This document shows, piece by piece, positions 37,646-47,999 of a stretch of DNA of 64,000 bases. The notes under the pieces were generated by a model. The model made no database searches and was not told the DNA's origin. It was given only the letters and a program-made list of their open reading frames with translations. The stretch covers positions 52,956,836-53,020,835 of the forward strand of contig CM048849.1 in assembly GCA_026545225.1 (NCBI GenBank), in the 5' to 3' direction. Positions within the stretch are counted from its first letter, which is position 1, and each line of letters begins with the position of its first letter. The DNA comes from Cornus controversa (lineage: Eukaryota > Streptophyta > Magnoliopsida > Cornales > Cornaceae). The position numbers and the translations under genes were made by a program.

Positions 37646-38531
37646 TATAATATTAAAACATGTCCCTTAGGTGAGTATAATTTGAACTATCCAGTGGTTC
37701 AATCCCTGTAAGCTATATCTGAATTGCGAAAACATTAATAACCTCAATACATGCTATATTAAATAACACTACATAAACAACATATAAAATAATATATCAC
37801 AACTTTAGGGATTATCACTTTAATTCGTACTTGGAGTTTTAAGTCGAATTTATCAAGGTGTTTTACTATGTGCAAAACTTTTCACCCTACGGGAACAGGT
37901 AAGATGTCATCTAAAAATCACCTTTGGACAGAATTTTAAATACATTTACTCCCAAATTTGCTATTAAATCGCACATAGACCTAGTTGATTATGCTTGAAT
38001 TATTACTAAACACTTCCACTTCCTTTGGGCAAGAGGGTTGTTTAGTTCTAACCCAAACACTCTCAACTATTCTACTCACTTATCCTACATTAAGACACTG
38101 ATCACCTTTGAGCAGAACTATATATATATATATATACTGCTAGAACTCATACACGCTTTAAATCCCAAATCCTATTATAACCCACTCACGTTTTAAATCC
38201 CAAATCATAAAAAAAAACGTTAAAACAGTGAACCAAATTTTGGATTCACCGTGGATTAATAATCCACATTCAGTTATATGCCTAAAAAAAAAAACACCAA
38301 CCATATCAATTGATAAATAATTGGTTTTACTTTCTATAGTTTTTTAATTTCAGTTTACCTACACCGATAACAACTGGGTTGCGATTATAATTACAAAAAT
38401 GACTCATACAACTTCAAATCGTGTGAACTACAAAATTGGTAATAAAAAAAATTTTAATCATATATATTCAATTCCATTATCTTGATTTCTACAATAAAAA
38501 ACTCTAGTACAAACCTTGCTCTGATACAAAT

Positions 38532-39012
38532 TGTTGGAATTTAATCCATACTCAATTTGTAAAAATTAAAAATATAACAATTAATTATAGAAGAGATTTT
38601 AATTGACATACCTGAATGAAGATTGAGCTGTAAAATATATTTGAGTTTCTACAAAAGATCCTTAGAGAGCTCTACTCCCTTTCTGAGAGTTGTTTTTCGA
38701 TAGGGCTGAATAAAAGTTATGAAACTCTTATTTATAACAACAACAGGGGGGGGACGACTACTTTACAAATAAAATACTTAAATCTTCCTTCCTATCATGG
38801 AGACCTAGATATCAACGGTTAGGATTAAATCCCACCACATAAAGTTGAAAAATCACAATCCAACGGTGTAAATATTATACTGTCAATTAGATCACAATTG
38901 ACAAGTATAATTCCAACACATCAAGTAACAATAATTACATTGCAATCCAATTTTAGAAATAGTGCATAGGACCACAAATAAAAAATATTTTATTTATTAA
39001 AATATTCTAACA
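38532..39012 (-). mobile_element. 5' LTR and primer site of Copia element
   Basis: 481 bp; on the minus strand TGTTAGAATATTTTAATAAA ... ATTCCAACA, followed by ATTTGTATCAGAGCAAGG, the Met-tRNA primer-binding site with one change. Its inner half matches 33333-33544. 37646-38531 is the leader, AT-rich and without a frame. Confidence 0.88.
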
Positions 39013-39640
39013 CTGTCACCTTCCTCACCGCCATTAGCTTCACTTCACTGACCACCACTTCTGGGCCTTCTCAACGTTCACCCACCATGCACACCCACTA
39101 CCGAAAGCTACCAAAAGCTCATCACGTCTCCACCATCTCCATAGAAGACCCAGCTTTAGCCGCATCACCAGCTTTAACGCCGAGAACCATGGCAGCTGTT
39201 TCCACCAACAAGCTCCATGTCCAAAGCTTGAAGCATCCATGCACCGAACCCATGAAGCTCACCTCTTCAGCACCCATTGCCATTGCCATTGCCATTGCCG
39301 GATCTTTACAGACCCATCACCATCATGTTTAGCATAGGGAGAGAGAAAGATTGAGAGAAGAGAAAAAATAAAATAAAATATATATATTAGGGGCATTCTC
39401 TTCTTTTCAATTATATTAATAAGTTTGTTTTTTTGGAATAAAAATTAATAAAATATTGTGGGTATATTAGATATTTTACACGTAAAGTAACGGTGTTAAG
39501 GATGAAAATATGAGTTGGAGTTCTGTGATTAGTATAAACAAAGTTTGTCTCCGTCCATCTAAATCTCAAAAGTATACTAAGTTTGTCTCCGTCCGTTTAA
39601 ATCTCAAAGGGTGTTAGTAATATTTACCCATTAACTTAGA
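39013..39640. other. Possible MULE half or retrotransposon fragment
   Basis: GC-richer DNA (39013-39335) with a (GCCATT)n run at 39276-39299 and frames on both strands, followed by AT-rich DNA ending in a direct repeat AGTTTGTCTCCGTCC[A/G]T (39542, 39581) and AATATTTACCCA. The right end looks like the long TIR of a Mutator-like element, but no partner TIR was found left of it. No gene is claimed. Confidence 0.3.
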
Positions 39641-39947
39641 TGATACATTGTTACTTGGACAAATTACCATAGTTTTGTAGATCATATTATTGATATGCAT
39701 TATAAAAAATTAGACTGAAACTAAGAAAAGAGGATGGCATTAGGGATCAAAACCCTTAACCATAAGAATAGTGAAGCTAATCAGTATAAGAGTAGTATAA
39801 ATGTATAATCTAAAATATTTCCAAAAAAAAAAAAAGTGTTACCTTAAAATGGTGGATGTAATTACATAAAGGTCACTGGATGGAAACGTTATATTATCAG
39901 TATTATCAGGATGCTCAATAATTTGTCGGCATGAAGACTGTAGAGCA

Positions 39948-40054
39948 GAATTGCCGGGCAAATCTCCTTTGGCAGAGAGCATACTAGTCTGCCTTGTGAA
40001 ATTAATCCAAGTGCAGTCGAGTTGCCGCCTGCCAAAAGAGTAATTGCCCTGTAA
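39948..40054 (-). ncRNA. MIR399: MIR399 precursor (miR399f-like)
   Basis: The minus strand forms a hairpin. The 3' arm holds a 21-nt miR399 at 39954-39974 (starts TGCCAAAGGAG, ends TTTGCCCGG). The 5' arm holds the star region GGGCAATTACTCTTTTGGCA at about 40030-40049, and the loop is about 55 nt. miR399 is the phosphate-starvation signal that represses PHO2 (ubiquitin-conjugating E2) in plants; the mature 3' half with GATTTGCCCGG is the miR399f variant as I recall it. Upstream (at higher coordinates) are a TATA box (40117-40125) and a P1BS motif (40162-40169). The short open frames over this locus are incidental. Confidence 0.93.
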
Positions 40055-40116
40055 TGCATCCATACATACACAAGACTCGCTACAATTCGTTGATGAACAG
40101 TTTTAAGGCTTCAAAT

Positions 40117-40125
40117 CTATTTATA
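40117..40125 (-). promoter_or_regulatory. TATA box of minus-strand MIR399
   Basis: TATAAATAG on the minus strand, about 60 bp before the hairpin base, which places a start site near 40090. Confidence 0.65.
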
Positions 40126-40161
40126 GGTCATGATAAAAGTCTAGCATTTTCCATGCAAATA

Positions 40162-40169
40162 GCATATTC
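40162..40169 (-). promoter_or_regulatory. P1BS motif upstream of minus-strand MIR399
   Basis: GAATATGC on the minus strand (GNATATNC), the PHR1 binding site of phosphate-starvation genes, 37 bp upstream of the TATA box. Confidence 0.6.
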
Positions 40170-40179
40170 TAAGCACATC

Positions 40180-41970
40180 CACTATTTTCTTATGTTGTAG
40201 ACAACAAGTGGTCCTGTTCTATCCAGACACAGCCTGATCAGTTTGTCTCACACTCACAAAATTTCTTTGAATTAAATATGAAAATTCTTTCTCCACAAAG
40301 GGAGTGGCAAATTTAATTTGAATTATTTAGATGCAAATACGCAAATAGCATACCATGCATATATAAACATTAAAGCAGCACTGTAATCCATAGACCTTAA
40401 TTTTAAATCAGACCTTGCTTCCTTGAAAATAAAATTGTTCAAACATTCGATCTAAAGCCATGTCATTTGCTTGTTGCCTATTTTTTTTTTTGGTAAATAC
40501 TTGTTGTTTCCTTTTTTTCCATAGCCATTTTGTTTTTTCTCTAATATATATTAGAAATTTTCATGCTAGTAAAGATAAATAATATGGTCCTGCCTGACCC
40601 TTTACTCTCCGGAGAGTCACAACAACTAGTTGACAGTATAAAAAGAATTGAAAGAGAAGCATGATATCAAAAGTTAGTGCCTCACTTTAACCTTCTAGTT
40701 GATCAAGACATACCTTTCAGAAGAAAAAATAAATAAAAATAAAGGAGGAGAGAAAATGAAACTATAAGAGCATATTCAGAGGATCCAGTGGCATGTTCTT
40801 CAATTCCCTTTCTCGTCCATTGCCATTCCATTCTTATCTCCATTTGGAGCCTCAGATACAAGTACTTCAGGGTTCCCTTTGTCTTTTCGTGCATCTGTAC
40901 GTTGATGTATATATATATCGATGCATATATGTATGCATTAATATATTCATTGATCTATTTACATGCATTCATTCATTCATGCATGCATGAATTCAACTTA
41001 GACGCACAATTAATATGTGATGTACAGGTTCCCTTATAATTTGTGTAGAAGGAAAATCAGATAGAATCATCTTAAATTTATCTCATAAATGAGGAAGCCA
41101 CATGTAGACTCTATTTGCAGAATTCAATGAATTATTATAATTATGTTCATATATATGCCTTCAAAATTGTTAATATGATTCGCTTAAGTGAGAAAGAAAT
41201 GATTGATGGTTGACTTCACATGTAGAAAGAGAAATAATTATACTTGAAGTGCACTATATATTAATCAAATGAAAACGTATTCATGGACAAAATTTTGTTG
41301 ATATATCCACGTACCCCCATAGGTTTTTGAAGGAATTAGGAAAAAATGTGGTAGAAATATACTAGTATTGGAAGATCACATCGCAGTACTATGCACTATA
41401 ATTCATTGCCTTAGCTGTCTCTTTTGTTTGTGGTAATTAATATACATGAGAAAATCCAAGAATAAGCTTTCTATGCTGTGACATGGTTTCATCATACAGT
41501 TATAATTAATTAATTTCGTAATCACATTACCTCTACAGATGGACGTACATGTCAACTAGTAGTCCCTTTCTTACTTCTGTTTAATTATTCCTTCTTTTTT
41601 TTGGTTTAGGGAGAGTCATCAAAAGGCTAGGTTCCCTTACTTTTGAATTTTAGTATTCTTATATATAGAATTCATGATTTGAAATATTTGTAAACAATAT
41701 TATATATCAACTTTCATTTGTACTATACACACACACACACACACACACACACATTATAGAACAATGAGAATCTCTACTTCTATGACAGAACAACATACAC
41801 ATACATACATAAAATCCTTCTGACATACTGGCAAGCAAATTTATATGTTTTAATCATTTCATATATATACTCATAAAGAATCAAAATCAGAAAAGAGAAA
41901 AGGAGATGATATCCTTGCTAGCTATTCCATGTGAATGATCGATAAAGGAAACCACTACTGAAGTCGTCCT
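40180..41970. promoter_or_regulatory. Intergenic region between divergent MIR399 genes
   Basis: About 1.8 kb of AT-rich DNA shared as upstream region by both hairpins. It contains another P1BS match (GCATATTC, 40770-40777), ATGCATGC-rich runs (40915-40990) and an (AC)n microsatellite (41727-41752). No third miR399-like hairpin was seen. Confidence 0.5.
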
Positions 41971-41975
41971 TGCCA

Positions 41976-42005
41976 GCATATGCTATTCCTTACTTTGGCA
42001 TATCC
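41976..42005 (+). promoter_or_regulatory. Two P1BS motifs upstream of plus-strand MIR399
   Basis: GCATATGC at 41976-41983 and GCATATCC at 41998-42005 both fit GNATATNC. They lie 17-46 bp before the TATA box TATATATAAA at 42022-42031. Confidence 0.7.
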
Positions 42006-42021
42006 ATGATCCAAAGTCCTA

Positions 42022-42031
42022 TATATATAAA
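42022..42031 (+). promoter_or_regulatory. TATA box of plus-strand MIR399
   Basis: TATATATAAA followed by GG, about 65 bp before the hairpin. Confidence 0.65.
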
Positions 42032-42093
42032 GGTTTCAAGTTCTGTGAGGACTCGATCAAGCAAGAAAATTGAAATGTGGGGTTTAAAGGAAT

Positions 42094-42180
42094 AACAGTG
42101 CAGTCCTCCTTTGGCAAGGAAACCATATATGCACATACATTGCATACTTTTTCTTTGCCAAAGGAGAATTGCCCTGCCAT
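42094..42180 (+). ncRNA. MIR399: MIR399 precursor (second copy)
   Basis: A compact hairpin. The 5' arm GTGCAGTCCTCCTTTGGCAA (42099-42118) pairs with the 3' arm, which carries the 21-nt miR399 at 42156-42176 (starts TGCCAAAGGAGAATTG, ends CCCTG), across a ~37-nt loop containing TATATGCACATACATTGCAT. The mature sequence differs from the minus-strand copy at a few 3' positions, so the two are distinct family members. Two P1BS motifs and a TATA box lie within 120 bp upstream, as expected for a PHR1-induced gene. Confidence 0.93.
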
Positions 42181-43108
42181 TCATTCTCACAGTCCTTCAA
42201 TATTTCACCATATCCATGACGTACCTTTTCCCAAAAAAGAAAAAATTAACAACTAATGATTCAACATGCGGTTTGTTTAAGGTCTAATATATCTCTTTTT
42301 TCCATGACATTTTCATAATTTCTTTATCGTTTTTTTTTTCTTATTCTTTTTCATCTTTCTATTCTTTAATTGGCAGGTATTAATTGTTCTTGAGATTCAT
42401 TGGGAGTTTTAATTGAATCACTGGTTGTAACACTGGTTCTTCTTGGACTAGTACACAATTTGAAAGCACAAATGGGGACTTTTTCAAGTACAAAAACCCC
42501 AAGTCAGGGAAATTTTGTTACTAGCTAGCTAGCTATATTCATTCCATTCTTCATAATGAGTTAACAAAGAGATTAAAAATCATCTACATATATAGCAGTT
42601 ACTTTTCATGTAAGAAATTTATATGGTTGATCAAATTATGTTGATGTCCAATCTATGACATTTTAATTGCCTGATCAGTTTATTTAAATGTGGAGAATTT
42701 ATATCATGCCCTTGATAAGATTAGGTACTATTGGCCAGTACAGCATTACTCACATGCATCCTCATTCATATTCCCATATGATCGAAGACAAGCTTTATTT
42801 TCATTAATTAGAGAAACACTTCCTGTTGCTTTTTTACAATCTTTACAAAAGATGAAGATGGAAACAAAGTTTTTTTTTTTTTTTTGTTGTTGTTGTAAAA
42901 ATAGAATCAGATTTGCACATGTAGAGTACTTTAAAATTATCGTGCAGATAACCAACTATCTCAATTCTTCACCTTTTTATTTTTTTATGATGAATAAATT
43001 AAATTCATTGAGATTACAGATCAAGTGTGTGGTGAAGAAACTTTTTATTTTTTCAGTATTTGTAACACAAACTCCACCTCGCGTCCTCCTTTTCCTAACT
43101 AAACTTAA

Positions 43109-43149
<41 letters not shown>

Positions 43150-43474
43150 ATGGTTGGGTTGGATAAATCCACGAGAAAAATCGGATTGCATGCTGCTCTC
43201 TGCACGGTCAGTTCTCCACACATTCAATCATGCACAAGCCTAAGGAAAATTATTCCATAATTCACCCTGTTTGACGTGGAAGTTGATTTTATTCGGTGCA
43301 TAGCATGATATTGTGCACAGGCGAATGGTGGACATTACTCCATGCGGAGTGCGTGTGGTTCTCACAAACAGCATCGGTTCTACTGCATGTGAAATGATTT
43401 GTACCCTCTTATGTGCACAGTACCTTACTCGGCATAAGAAGGGATCCAAATTTAAATTAATGTTTGAATATAAT
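42181..43474. other. Intergenic region after MIR399
   Basis: Holds a T-run at 42870-42887 followed by (TTG)n, and a (CT)n microsatellite at 43109-43146. 43190-43450 is less AT-rich and has frames on both strands, but none was recognised. Confidence 0.5.
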
Positions 43475-44538
43475 CAAGGGCTGCTCAATGTAATTTTAGG
43501 TTTAGAACAAAAAATTATGAAAGTGACTTTTTAACATGTAATGTATTAATATCAAATTCTAGTTACTAATGTTTGTTTAAATATCATTATATCTGAGTGG
43601 ACTATTTTCTACTAATATATTTCTTAATTTTTTGTCAATATTTTTTCACTATCACGCATAGATATTTGTGGAAATAAAATACGATTTTTGATTAAGATCT
43701 TCATTTTTTTTTTTTATTTAGTTCACTTTCTTCCAATTTTTTTTATTGCTCTTCGTAAAGAATTTTCTTATCACACATTTTATTATTATTATTATTATTA
43801 TACTAAATCACTAATAATTTTCTTTTCATTATTGTATAATCTTCTAATTCTTTTATATGACTTGGTTGTTCATTTGTTGAATTTTCACCTATTTTTTTTG
43901 TTTGATTATTAATTATAACAAAATACGTTGTAATGAGAGAAGAAGAAAAAAAAATGTGAGGAATAGGAAAAAATAGATAAAAATTAATAGAAAAAGATGA
44001 AAAGTTTTATAATTCCAATTTTTCACAATTATCGATTAAGTATATATTAAACCATTCATAAAAAACATGAGATGGAAAGAGAGGCAGAGAGAAAAAATAG
44101 GGAGTTGGTGAGATAAGAATATAAATTAGGAGTTTTAAAATATATTAAATTTTTTGGGCTCACTATTAAATCTTTATTATTGATGGGACCTAACAATATA
44201 AGGAATTTTTTTTTAGGAAATCTAATAATATTAGAAAATAAAATTATTTAGACTTACTATTAAATCTTTTCTATTAGTTGGTGCCTAACAATATAAAGAA
44301 ACAAAAATTTTAGAAAATCTAATAATATTTGAAAATAAAATTATTTGGGTTAACTATTAAATATTTACTATCAGTTAGGGCCTAACAAGATAAGGAAACA
44401 AAAATTTTAGAAAGTCTAATAGTATTAGAAAATAATTTTTTAAAAAAGTCTTGTTAAGGAAAAAAAATAATTTTGGGGCCTTCTATTGGCTGGGGCCTCA
44501 GACGACCGCCTAAGTTGCCAAAGCTCCAGCCAGCACTG
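43475..44538. mobile_element. hAT-type non-autonomous element, TSD AATATAAT
   Basis: 1064 bp flanked by AATATAAT at 43467-43474 and 44539-44546. The right end (GGGGCCT ... GACGACCGCCTAAGTTGCC ... CAGCCAGCACTG) is a familiar plant hAT terminus. The left end CAAGGGCTGCTCAATG is a diverged partner. Three ~95-bp tandem units (44160-44440) share ACTATTAAAT. No transposase. Confidence 0.75.
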
Positions 44539-44609
44539 AATATAATTGTAACCATCACATTTAGTGGTGATTATATAGGTTGATATGAGAAAATTTATTA
44601 ATTAATTAT

Positions 44610-46051
44610 AGACATGGATCCTTTCTAGATAAATCTCTCTCCAGAATTCTCTAGAGCTAAATCTGATGGTTATAAAAAGGCCACATCATATAGTCACTGA
44701 GTTAATAACACTGCATCGTTTTGTGAGCAAACGACAAACAAACGTTAACGAAAGAGTGAAGACGCAAAAACCTTAACTTTGATCTCTATCGATGTTTCTC
44801 TGGTTTGCCATGTCACTCTCCATTGGAGCCTTTCACTCTGCTTTGAATCGACTTATTTGAGAAATTTCTTGTTGTCTCCGCCTTTGTCTCAGTCTTTATC
44901 GATCTCTCATTGGTTGTCCATCTATCCCTCCTTTGGAGCCTTTCAACTTGTTTGAGAAATTCTGGCGTCTCCTCCATTGAAGTCTTTCCATGTTCCCAAA
45001 AGGTGCTTGTTCGAATTTTGCTTGGTGTTCATTTTGAAAATGAAATTTAGGGTTTGTTGGTTGAATTGAAAAGGTACTATTGGTTCAACGGTCATCTTTC
45101 ATCATCAATCAGTGTTTTTGACCATTAATGGATGCTTTGGAAAATAGAAGTGATGAAACTCTTTCTCAACTTATTTAGTACACTTGGCTGATTAAAGCAA
45201 TTGAAGCCCTTTGTCATCTCACTGTTAGAATAATGTTCAAACGTGGTTTGGTTGAAGATAATATCCTATTTTTATATTCTATCTTCTATCTTTGTTATGT
45301 GTTGACAATACTAGTCCGAATTAGATTCCGATTGTTGTTGAATTGGCTAAACAACTGAATGCCCCGAAGAAAGCGTGAATTGTTCTTTTATGTAGATAGA
45401 ATACTTTGAATATTGATGGCAAACGAGAAATAAGGCTTAGGCTCCGTTTGGATAAACACGAGAGAAAAGAAATGAGAAGATAACATTAGTTATGAGAGAA
45501 AAGAAAGGAGAGGAGATGATAGCAACAAACTATATTCATGTTTGGATAAATAGGAGAGAAAAGAAGGGAGATGATAATATTCTTGTTCGGATAAGATAGG
45601 GGAGAGAAAGGATAACAACTAAATTACTATCATATCCTTTTATATTGATGGGACATGAGTAGAATAATAATTTTCTCTTTCTAATTGTTGAGGGTAGTTT
45701 TAAAATTATGAAAATACTACTTAAACACTATCATTTCCCTCATAATATTCTCATTTAATAAAGTTTATCCAAACACAACAGGGCCTATCCTTTCTTTTCT
45801 TTTCCTTTCTCTCCTTATTCTTTCAAATCCCTCAATCCAAACGGAGACTTAGGATTCTTCCAGAGAAGATTAGGGGAGAGGTTAGATCGACGAATAAAGT
45901 CAAAAGGAATTTCAGAAAGAGATAAAGACAATGTAGTGTTTGGTTCGATGTAGTGTTTTTAATTGAATGACTAGATGTGGCATTTTTATAACCATTAGAT
46001 CTAGGTCTAGGGAATTCTGCTGTGAGATGTCTCTGGAGAGGATCCGTGTGC
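44610..46051. mobile_element. Mutator-like element with ~100-bp TIRs, TSD ATTAATTAT
   Basis: TIRs start AGACATGGATCC (left) and GCACACGGATCC (right, reverse complement) and stay alignable for about 100 bp through CTAAATCTGATGGTTATAAA. A 9-bp target duplication ATTAATTAT lies at 44601-44609 and 46052-46060. Nine-base duplications and long TIRs mark Mutator-like elements. There is no transposase. The interior (44790-45420) is of unknown origin. A smaller MITE sits inside near the right end. Confidence 0.8.
45440..45847. mobile_element. MITE nested in the MULE
   Basis: Ends GGCTCCGTTTGGATAAAC and ATCCAAACGGAGAC are inverted repeats, with CTTAGG at both flanks. The interior is purine-rich on the left and pyrimidine-rich on the right (GAGAGAAAAG / CTTTTCTCTC-like), so the whole element could fold into a hairpin. 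Superfamily not decided. Confidence 0.6.
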
Positions 46052-46059
46052 ATTAATTA

Positions 46060-46508
46060 TTAAGGTAAATTACTCTGGCCTCCCTTGAGGTTTTGCCTAA
46101 TTACTCTCAGATTAAAGTTTTTAAAATATGGTATTCAACCTCCCCTGAGTTTTGGTTGACTTTACTTCGGGTACCCCTGTTACTAATTGACGACTAGCTT
46201 GATCTGCTAAAGTCAATTAGCATAACAATCAAAATACCAAAACTATATTCGGTGACAGTAGTACTAATGTGGCATTGATGGAGAAAATATATATATATAA
46301 CATGTTAATCTCAATCAAAGGATTTGAAATTGAGGTTATTTTTGCACAAAAGTATTATAACTTGATGGTGCTTTTGTAATTGTATATTAGATGTGATTTT
46401 GTTTAAGGAAACATTAGTCTAACATGGGTGTCATAGTAATTTTGCAAAAACTTTAATTTGAGGGTAATTAAGCCAAATTTCAAGGGAGGTCAAAGTAATT
46501 TACCCTAA
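46060..46508. mobile_element. MITE with GGTAAATTAC termini
   Basis: 449 bp; ends TTAAGGTAAATTACTCTGG and, reverse complement, TTAGGGTAAATTACTTTGAC, TIR about 60 bp. TTA flanks both sides (46057-46059, 46509-46511), a possible 3-bp duplication. Superfamily uncertain. Confidence 0.65.
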
Positions 46509-46580
46509 TTACTATCGGGTACTGTATGAATCCTACCTAATACAAACCATGTTTTCCATGATAATGAGAAATAATGAAAA

Positions 46581-47986
46581 TGGTAAACTTCATTGACACC
46601 CCCTGAGGTTTAAGGTATTATCAAACGGTTACAATTTTATGTAATTTTGTCACCAACACCCCCCGAGGTTTGTGCCGTATATCACATACAACTCCTCATG
46701 CCAAAAGTAGGCTGTGTCAAACCATTTTTTCATGGTGAAAAGACCATGCTACCCTTTGAATTTTGACCTAACCTTTTTTAATACTAAAATTACCTATTTA
46801 ACATTGCCTAATGGATCAAGATGACCCTAACTATGCCCTATTATTACATACCCATTGTTATTACATTATATATGTATATTTATACATATATATGTAGAAT
46901 ACCACCACCGCCACCAACCACAACCACCACCACCACCAGTTAACCACAACCATTACCACCGCTTCTCTCTCTTTCATCTTCTCCTCCAACCACCATCACC
47001 AGGCAACAAAACTACCACCACCACTGTATACACACACACATATATAACAAACCAGAGAGTCTAACGGAGGGTTTCAATTGGGGCTTGTGTACGGTGGGTT
47101 TCGATTAGGGCTTGTGGTGGTTTGCGGTGGTTTCGTTTGATCAAAGGGGTTGTGTACGGTGGTTGCTGGTTTGGGGTTTGGCTTGCGGCGGTGGTGATTT
47201 TGTGCAATGAGTTAGGGTTCTTTCTTTATATGTATATAAATTACACACACATAATTTGTGCGGTGGTTGCAGGTTTGGGGTTAAGGTTACGGGTTTTGTG
47301 CTTGGCTTGCGACGACGTTGGGGTTTTGATGCCGGTGGGTGGTGGTTTTGGTGCCAGTGTGTTTGGCTTGTGTACAGTGGTTGCTGGTTTGGGGTTTGGC
47401 TTGCAGCGGTGGCGATGGTGGTGGCTGTGGTTAACTAGTGATGGTGGTTGTGGTTAGTGGCGGTGGTGGTTGGAGAAGGAGATGTGAGAGAGAGAAGCAG
47501 TGGTGGTTGTGGTTGGTGGCGGTGGTGGTTGGAGGAAAAGAGCAGGGGTGGTGGTTGTGGTTAATTGGCAGTGGTTGTGGTTGGTGGTAGTGAATGTTGG
47601 AGGAGGAGATGAGAGAGAAAGAAGCGGTTGTGGTGGTTGTGGCTGTGGTAGTGGTTGTGGTTGTTGTTGGTGACGGTGGTGGTTAGTTGTGGTTGGTTGG
47701 TGGTGGTGGTGGTTGTGGTTGTGGTTGGTGGCAGTGGTGGTTGGTGGCGGTGGTGGTTGAAGAAGGTAGAGAGAGAAATAATGGGCATATAATCATGAGG
47801 GCAGTTTTGTCATTTTACAATTCTAATATTTTTATATTAAAATTTATTTAAATAATCAAGGATAATTAGGATATTTTACTTATTAAAAAATTAAAATTCT
47901 AACAAGGAGTGTTGGTGTCAAATTGCACAAAGTTGTAACCGTATGATAATACTTTAAACATTAGGGGGTGTTAATGAAATTTACCC
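46581..47986. mobile_element. Mutator-like element with GGT-repeat interior, TSD TAATGAAAA
   Basis: 1406 bp; TIRs GGTAAACTTCATTGACACC and GGTAAATTTCATTAACACC (~90-100 bp), 9-bp duplication TAATGAAAA at 46572-46580 and 47987-47995. The interior has CCACCAC-rich DNA on the left (46890-47030) and GGTGGTTGTGG-rich DNA on the right (47090-47760), complementary to each other. Frames here are low-complexity and not genes. Confidence 0.85.
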
Positions 47987-47999
47987 TAATGAAAAAGAA

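Noticed and set aside
39839..40071. Small protein genes over the minus-strand MIR399
   Set aside because: The sequence is accounted for by the miR399 hairpin; frames overlap it incidentally.
40770..40777. Third MIR399 gene near an extra P1BS motif
   Set aside because: No TGCCAAAGGAG-like word or hairpin was found between the two real hairpins.
47122..47457. Glycine-rich protein gene
   Set aside because: Superficially similar to glycine-rich proteins, but inside a MULE and without signal peptide or intron support.
46855..47788. Frames of 60-111 residues in the GGT-rich MULE
   Set aside because: Low-complexity Trp/Val/Gly or Pro/Thr/His runs from minisatellite DNA, open in several frames and on both strands.
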